From an uncultured Faecalibacterium sp. (lineage in GTDB: Bacteria > Bacillota > Clostridia > Oscillospirales > Ruminococcaceae): a DNA stretch of 59,994 nt. Every line of letters starts with the position of its first letter. The first letter of the stretch is position 1. The position numbers and the translations under genes are program-made. Below the pieces are notes generated by a model. It did not search any database and was not told where the DNA came from. It saw nothing but the letters and a program-made list of their open reading frames with translations. Positions 55,904-59,994 of this stretch are shown here, piece by piece. The stretch is taken from the NCBI GenBank assembly GCA_934561115.1, contig CAKTFS010000009.1:1-59994 (forward strand), written 5' to 3'.

Positions 55904-56473
55904 TCAGCTGTTCAGGGCGCTGTCCACAGCACTGGTCAGGTCTGCGGAGCACTCGTTGGAGGCAATCACCATGACCACACGGTCGCCCTTGGCGGAGATG
56001 ATGGCGTTTTCCACGTTGCTCTGTGCCTGTGCAAACTCGGCGTAGTTGCCGTAGAAGGCCACCTGATCCTGCTTGTAGCTTTCCAGTGCGGTCACCACAT
56101 CCTGTGCCTTGCCGGAAGCAGCTTCCACCACCAGCACAAGGCCGGCATCGCCGTTGTCGTTGCTCTTCACGCCCTTGTAGCTGGCCACGTCCTCGGCCTT
56201 CAGGCCGAAGTCGTACTCGATGTTCATGGCAGTGATCTCGAACTGGTTGGAGATGGGGTCAGCAGCCAGCAGGGTCTCTACGGCGCTGTCCAGATCGGCA
56301 GTGCCGTTTTCGGTGGTGTCCGCCGCCGGAGAAGCTGCATCGGTGACCGGTGCAGAGGTGGCGGCATCGGACACGGAGGACGGCGCGGAAGAAGCGCTGC
56401 CGCCGCAGCCGGTCAGGGCAACAGCCAGCACGGCGCAGACGGCGATCACAGAGAGTTTTGTGCGGTTTATCAT
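55904..56473 (-). CDS. DUF4358 lipoprotein
   Basis: This 189-residue protein has a lipoprotein signal peptide with lipobox LTGCGG (C23), then a Ser/Ala/Thr-rich linker of about 35 residues and a compact domain: FEITAMNIEYDFGLKAEDVA, then YKGVKSNDNGDAGLVLVVEAASG and NAIISAKGDRVVMVIA. The domain matches DUF4358, abundant in gut Clostridia; its role is unknown to me. A promoter at 56548-56576 and a leader of about 70 nt precede it. It is probably monocistronic; the M15 gene upstream ends 141 bp away. Confidence 0.88.
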   Translation of the reverse strand: MINRTKLSVIAVCAVLAVALTGCGGSASSAPSSVSDAATSAPVTDAASPAADTTENGTADLDSAVETLLAADPISNQFEITAMNIEYDFGLKAEDVASYKGVKSNDNGDAGLVLVVEAASGKAQDVVTALESYKQDQVAFYGNYAEFAQAQSNVENAIISAKGDRVVMVIASNECSADLTSAVDSALNS

Positions 56474-56547
56474 AAAATATTCCTTCTTTTGTTGAATTCA
56501 TTTGTCGGGGTGCGGGGCTGCGCCGCGCACACGGGCAGACTGTATTT

Positions 56548-56576
56548 ATCTTACCATAACAGCAGGTAAATTGCAA
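56548..56576 (-). promoter_or_regulatory. Promoter of the DUF4358 lipoprotein gene
   Basis: On the minus strand TTGCAA (56576-56571), 17 nt, TAAGAT (56553-56548). Confidence 0.55.
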
Positions 56577-56614
56577 CGCACCCCGCAGGGTTTTCCGGCA
56601 GTTTTCATTGGATT

Positions 56615-57490
56615 TTAACCGGTCACGGTCTCCCCGGCGGCAATGCGCTGCAAAACGGCGACTGCGTCCTCCAGACACAGACCGCTTTGGTTGAGCAGGG
56701 CGGCGTTTTCCGCGCCCACATAGCGCCAGTGCCACGGCTCGTAGGTGATGCCGGTCACGCTTTCGGCCTCCTTGGGGTAGCGCAGGATAAAGCCGTATTG
56801 CTCCGCGTTCTCGCACAGCCAGCGGAAGGCGGCGGTGTCGGCAAAGCCGGTGTCAAGGGTGGTGTGCTCCGGGCTGTTCAGGTCGGCGGCAAGGCCGCAG
56901 TTGTGCTCCGAGCAGCCCGGCGGGTTGACGATGGTAGCGGCCTTTTCCCGGGCGGCGGCTTCGCTCAGACCCTTATTGCGGTAGTACTGGGTCTTGTTGT
57001 CGTACAGCTTTTTCTGGTAGCTGACGCTGCGGTAGCCGCTCTGCATCCGCACGTCCACCCCGTCCTTGGCGGCAGCGGCCTGCATGGAAAGAAAGGCGTC
57101 GGCGGCTTCGGTCTGCAAAGTTTTGTTGATGGCGGTAGCCGAGCCGCATTCCTTGGTCTCGATGGGGTAGTCCTCCGGCATCTTGTGGGTGCGGCTCACA
57201 AGGATCATGCGGGGGTCATCCAAAATGGCCTGCGCCTGTGCGGCGGTAAGGGTGCTCTGCTGCGCGCCGTTCTCGGCGGGCTGCTGCACCGGGGCGTCGG
57301 GCAGGGCGCTTGCGGCCTGCACAAGGCTCTCAGCGGGCTGTTCAAGGCTTTCGGCAGGCAGCTCCGGCAGCTGCGGCACCGCAGCCTTGCGGGTGCAGGC
57401 GTAGGCGGTGCCGCCCGCCGCAAAGCAGAGCAGCGCCGTCAGGCAGAGCAGACGGCGGGCATGATGTTTATGGTGGTGGGAAGAATGCAT
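56615..57490 (-). CDS. M15-family D,D-carboxypeptidase (VanY/DacB-like)
   Basis: This 291-residue exported peptidase starts with a His-rich MHSSHHHKHHARRLLCLTAL and a hydrophobic signal segment, then a Pro/Glu/Gln-rich spacer to about residue 85. The M15 domain shows MQSGYRSVSYQKKLYDN, the zinc motif SEHNCGLAADLN (H and D ligands) and YEPWHWRYVG (catalytic E/H). It trims the terminal D-Ala from peptidoglycan stems. There is no van operon context, so a housekeeping role in wall remodelling is likely. The His-rich N-terminus could bind metal. Divergent from spoVAC, with 78 bp between start codons. Confidence 0.9.
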   Translation of the reverse strand: MHSSHHHKHHARRLLCLTALLCFAAGGTAYACTRKAAVPQLPELPAESLEQPAESLVQAASALPDAPVQQPAENGAQQSTLTAAQAQAILDDPRMILVSRTHKMPEDYPIETKECGSATAINKTLQTEAADAFLSMQAAAAKDGVDVRMQSGYRSVSYQKKLYDNKTQYYRNKGLSEAAAREKAATIVNPPGCSEHNCGLAADLNSPEHTTLDTGFADTAAFRWLCENAEQYGFILRYPKEAESVTGITYEPWHWRYVGAENAALLNQSGLCLEDAVAVLQRIAAGETVTG

Positions 57491-57515
57491 AGAACCTACC
57501 TTCTTTCACAAAAAA

Positions 57516-57548
57516 GGATAAGTGCCCGCCGCCCCGGGCAGACTATCC
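57516..57548. promoter_or_regulatory. Interrupted palindrome in the M15/spoVAC divergent region
   Basis: GGATA-N3-GCCCG-N6-CGGGC-N4-TATCC: two nested stems centred between the divergent genes. It could be an operator or a leader hairpin of spoVAC. Confidence 0.4.
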
Positions 57549-57568
57549 GCAAAAGGGGGCGCGGGAAG

Positions 57569-58018
57569 ATGAAGATGACAGCGCAGGAATACGCACGCCG
57601 GGTGCAGAAGGCCGGGCCGCACTCGCCGCTTTTGGCAGACTGCCTTTGGGCGTTCTGCGTGGGCGGCGGTATCTGTCTGCTGGGCGAAGGGCTGCGGCAG
57701 CTGTTTCTGCGGCAGGGCGCGGACGCCGAAACGGCGGGCACCCTGACCAGCTGCACCCTGATTTTGCTCTCGGCGGTGCTGACCACGCTGGGCTGGTACC
57801 AGAAGCTGGCGGCAAAGGCCGGGGCAGGGTCGCTGGTGCCCATCACCGGCTTTGCCAACGCGGTGGTCAGCGCGGCCATCGAGTTCAAAGCCGAGGGACG
57901 GGTACCGGGCACGGGAGCCAAGATGTTCCTCATCGCCGGGCCGGTCATCGTGTACGGCACGCTGGCGGCGGTGGTGTACGGTGCGGTGCTGTGGCTGCTG
58001 GGGGCTTCTGCCTTATAA
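57569..58018 (+). CDS. spoVAC: Stage V sporulation protein AC
   Basis: This 149-residue membrane protein has four helices: LLADCLWAFCVGGGICLLGE, LTSCTLILLSAVLTTLGWY, ITGFANAVVSAAIEFKAEGR and the C-terminal hydrophobic pair. The SpoVAC/SpoVAE signature GAGSLVPITGFANAVVSAA..EFKAEGRVPGTGAKMF is clear. In spore formers it is a mechanosensitive channel component that moves dipicolinic acid. GGGGG precedes the ATG loosely. First gene of the spoVAC-AD-AE cluster. Confidence 0.94.
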   Translation: MKMTAQEYARRVQKAGPHSPLLADCLWAFCVGGGICLLGEGLRQLFLRQGADAETAGTLTSCTLILLSAVLTTLGWYQKLAAKAGAGSLVPITGFANAVVSAAIEFKAEGRVPGTGAKMFLIAGPVIVYGTLAAVVYGAVLWLLGASAL

Positions 58019-58028
58019 TACGGAACAG

Positions 58029-58085
58029 CCCCGCCGGATATTGCAGTGCCACAGCACCAGTATAGCACGTTCCGGGGCATTTTTT
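58029..58085 (+). terminator. Terminator-like stem between spoVAC and spoVAD
   Basis: GCCCCG (58029-58034) pairs with CGGGGC (58073-58078) over a 38-nt loop, followed by six T. The long loop makes termination uncertain; it could weaken spoVAD expression. Confidence 0.4.
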
Positions 58086-58107
58086 GCAGAAAAGGAGAAA
58101 TTTTTTT

Positions 58108-59124
58108 ATGACAGAGCGCCGGGGCGATACCCTGTTGTTCCATACCCCGCCGGTCATTGCCGCACAGGCGGCGGTGGGCGGAAAAAAAGAGAGCGAGGGC
58201 CCGCTGTCGGCGGGCTTTGACGAGCTGACCACCGACAACCGGCTGGGACAGCGCGGCTGGGAAGCCGCCGAAAAGCAGCTGCAGCTGCGGGCGGCACGGC
58301 TCTGCCTGCAAAAAGCGGCTCTGCCCGCCGAGCGGGTGGACCTTGCGCTGGCGGGGGATTTACAAGCGCAGTGCACGGCCTCCGGCTACGCGCTGCGGGA
58401 GCTGGGCGTGCCCTTTGCGGGACTGTTCGGGGCGTGCAGCACCATGGCGGAGGCGCTGGCGCTGGGTGCGGCGCTGTGCAGCAGCGGCGCGGCGCAGAAC
58501 CTGCTGGCCATGACCTCCAGCCATTTCTGCGCGGCAGAGCGTCAGTTCCGCACCCCGCTGAGCTACGGCGCGGTGCGCACCCCTACCGCCCAGTGGACGG
58601 CCACCGCCGCCGGGTGCTGCCTGCTGCGTCCGGCAGGGCAGGGGGTGGGCATTGCCGCTGCCACCCTTGGCAGGGTGCAGGACTATAATATCAAGGATAT
58701 CAACAACATGGGTGCAGCCATGGCACCGGCCGCCGCCGCTACGCTGCTGCAGTATCTTGCCGATACCCATGCAGAGCTGCGGGATTTCGACTGCATCTAT
58801 ACCGGCGACCTTGGGCTGGTGGGCAGTCAGATGCTGCGGGAGCTGTTGGCAGCAGAGGGTCTGCTGCTGAAAAACCACGCGGACTGCGGCTGTCTGCTCT
58901 ATGATGCCGGGGAGCAGCGGGTAAAAAGCGGCGGCTCGGGCGCGGGCTGCTGCGCCGCCGTACTCTGTGCGCATATCCTGCCAAAGCTGCTGCGCCGCGG
59001 CAGCCGCCGGGTACTGTTCATCGCCACCGGGGCGCTGATGAGCCAGACCACCTTTTTGCAGAAGGAGAGCATCCCGGCGGTGGCGCATTTGGTAGAGCTG
59101 ACCGCGCCGGAAAAGGAGAACTGA
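58108..59124 (+). CDS. spoVAD: Stage V sporulation protein AD
   Basis: This 338-residue soluble protein has a thiolase-like fold. Motifs: HTPPVIAAQAAVGGKKESEG at the N-terminus, FDELTTDNRLGQRGWEAAE, GVPFAGLFGACSTMAEALAL, NLLAMTSSHFCAAERQFRTP, YNIKDINNMGAAMAPAAA and FIATGALMSQTTFLQKESIP. SpoVAD binds dipicolinic acid and is the cytosolic partner of the SpoVA channel. Normal length and no disruption. AAAGGAG lies 10 nt before the ATG. It is followed after one base by spoVAE. Confidence 0.95.
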   Translation: MTERRGDTLLFHTPPVIAAQAAVGGKKESEGPLSAGFDELTTDNRLGQRGWEAAEKQLQLRAARLCLQKAALPAERVDLALAGDLQAQCTASGYALRELGVPFAGLFGACSTMAEALALGAALCSSGAAQNLLAMTSSHFCAAERQFRTPLSYGAVRTPTAQWTATAAGCCLLRPAGQGVGIAAATLGRVQDYNIKDINNMGAAMAPAAAATLLQYLADTHAELRDFDCIYTGDLGLVGSQMLRELLAAEGLLLKNHADCGCLLYDAGEQRVKSGGSGAGCCAAVLCAHILPKLLRRGSRRVLFIATGALMSQTTFLQKESIPAVAHLVELTAPEKEN

Positions 59125-59125
59125 A

Positions 59126-59482
59126 ATGAACTATCTGTGGGCATTTTTAGTGGGCGGCGCCATCTGCGCGGTGGGGCAGCTGTTCATCGACCTGACAAAG
59201 CTGACCCCGGCACGCATCCTGACCGGCTATGTGGTGGCGGGGGTGGTGCTCTCGGCGGTGGGGCTGTATGCGCCGCTGGCAGAGTTTGCCGGTGCGGGGG
59301 CAAGCGTGCCCCTGCTGGGCTTCGGGCATCTGCTGGCAAAAGGGGTGCGCACCGCCGTGGCGGAAAAGGGTGCCATCGGCATCCTGACCGGCGGGCTGAC
59401 CGCTGCCTCTGCGGGCATCACCGCAAGCCTTGTCTGCGGCGTGGTGTGCAGCCTTATGGGCAAAAGCCACGATCAGAACTGA
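59126..59482 (+). CDS. spoVAE: Stage V sporulation protein AE
   Basis: This 118-residue protein has four hydrophobic helices: YLWAFLVGGAICAVGQLFID, ILTGYVVAGVVLSAVGLYAP, GHLLAKGVRTAVAEKG and LTGGLTAASAGITASLVCGV. FIDLTKLTPARILTGYVVAGV is typical of SpoVAE. It forms the dipicolinate channel with SpoVAC. The start codon is one base after the spoVAD stop, so translation is probably coupled. spoVAA, AB and AF are not seen downstream within the window. Confidence 0.93.
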   Translation: MNYLWAFLVGGAICAVGQLFIDLTKLTPARILTGYVVAGVVLSAVGLYAPLAEFAGAGASVPLLGFGHLLAKGVRTAVAEKGAIGILTGGLTAASAGITASLVCGVVCSLMGKSHDQN

Positions 59483-59504
59483 ATAGGATATGTTTGCGGG
59501 CAGC

Positions 59505-59645
59505 ATCCTCGCCCTCTCCGTCACCTACGGTGACACCTCTCCCAAAGGGAGAGGCCTTGGCAAAGAGATGAACTCTGCGTGGACTGCCAAGGGCTCTCCC
59601 TTTGGGAGAGCTGCCGAGCAACGCGAGGCTGAGAGGGCGAGCCCG
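59505..59645. repeat. Palindromic unit A
   Basis: From CCTCGCCCTCTCCGTCACC to GAGGCTGAGAGGGCGAG, with CCTCTCCCAAAGGGAGAGG and GGCTCTCCCTTTGGGAGAGC. Very similar to the copies at 3711 and 15298, including GGCCTTGGCAAAGAGATGAA. Confidence 0.85.
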
Positions 59646-59745
59646 CTAAAGAAATACAAGAGAACATCATCACTTTGTCCGCGCTGCTTCGCCATATTTT
59701 GCACCCGATGGCTGGTAAACTGGGGGCAAAACGGAGGTGAGGCGG

Positions 59746-59994
59746 ATGAAACACAGCGGTCAGACCGTATTGTGGGAGCTGTGGGCGGCGCTGTGCCTGT
59801 GCACGGTGCTGGTGCTGCCGCCGGGCAGCCCGTGGCTGCACGAGCCGGCGCTTTTGTACCCGGGGCTTTCGCTGGCGGTGGTGGTGCCCGCCGCGTGGGC
59901 GGCGTGGTGGATGGCGTTGCCGCCGCAGCCCCTGCCGCCGGAGCAGCTGCTGGAGCCGGTGCAGCGGCAGAGCCTTGCCGCGCTGTGCGGGACA
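59746..59994 (+). CDS. Unrecognised membrane protein, N-terminal fragment
   Basis: An open frame of 83 codons begins at ATG 59746, 6 nt after GGAGGTGAG, and continues past the right edge. It encodes MKHSGQTVLWELWAALCLCT, then a second hydrophobic segment, PGLSLAVVVPAAWAAWWMA, and a Pro/Leu-rich stretch with LPPEQLLEPVQRQSLAALCG. Two membrane helices are likely near the N-terminus. Too little is visible to name a family. Being co-directional, it might belong to the spoVA transcript, but a repeat and about 260 bp lie between. Confidence 0.6.
   Translation, partial: MKHSGQTVLWELWAALCLCTVLVLPPGSPWLHEPALLYPGLSLAVVVPAAWAAWWMALPPQPLPPEQLLEPVQRQSLAALCGT

Noticed and set aside
525..59645. Repeated palindromes considered as a CRISPR array
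   Set aside because: Copies are dispersed between genes, not regularly spaced, and differ in length; no cas genes are present.
1..59994. tRNA, rRNA, prophage and insertion-sequence genes
   Set aside because: Intergenic regions were scanned by eye for tRNA-like cloverleaf ends, rRNA signatures and transposase or integrase motifs; none found. A covariance-model scan would be needed to exclude short RNAs.

Overview
The window reads as a chromosomal segment of a GC-rich, low-mobility Firmicute of the Oscillospiraceae, most like Faecalibacterium or a close relative. The pointers are strong AGGAGG ribosome sites, a CIRCE-controlled hrcA-grpE-dnaK-dnaJ cluster, sporulation-type genes (spoVT, spoVAC/AD/AE), and at least 18 intergenic copies of a GC-rich palindromic repeat (ends AACCCTCTCAG / CTGAGAGGGTT) that I associate from memory with Faecalibacterium genomes. 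No rRNA, tRNA, CRISPR array, phage or insertion-sequence transposase was seen.

Layout. 1-140: start of a MATE exporter. 655-9118 (minus): a complete histidine operon in the order hisZ-hisG fusion, hisD, hisC, hisB, hisH, hisA, hisF, hisIE, PHP-type phosphatase, with a strong promoter at 9255-9283 and two palindromic repeats inserted between its genes. 9974-13691: half-size DMT transporter, MarR regulator, NhaC antiporter, a small protein and a hotdog thioesterase. 14589-17695: a metal-efflux cassette (ArsR repressor with operator, free HMA domain, Zn/Cd-type P-ATPase). 17755-19852: mtnN and ychF.

20314-25775: the most interesting regulated locus. A near-consensus promoter carries a run of nine G in its 17-nt spacer. 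It is followed by a c-di-GMP-I (GEMM) riboswitch, an intrinsic terminator, and genes for three exported proteins; the last is a 1096-residue InlB-repeat surface protein ending in acidic DDAFG repeats. A PhoB-type two-component system follows.

28468-36726 (plus): rpe, then three genes resembling RnfD, RnfE and RnfA in which every cofactor residue I can align (the flavinylated Thr and four FeS cysteines) is replaced; then an anchored glycosidase-like protein, a DUF1015 protein, a DEAD-box helicase and an rlmA-type methyltransferase. 37338-45305: MATE and AGCS transporters, a divergent LCP-like protein, a divergent MocR/ECF vitamin-uptake pair with paired operators, and a BaiN-like flavoprotein. 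45684-51928: spoVT and the heat-shock cluster. 52080-55664 (minus): two paralogous double-glycine-leader peptides, then a DHHW/MBOAT acyl-transfer pair. 55904-59994: a DUF4358 lipoprotein, an M15 peptidase, spoVAC-spoVAD-spoVAE and the start of an unrecognised membrane protein.

The intergenic spaces are packed with composite hairpin elements. One hairpin keeps its fold while its stem sequence changes on both sides between copies. Coordinates were read by eye; no alignment or search was run.
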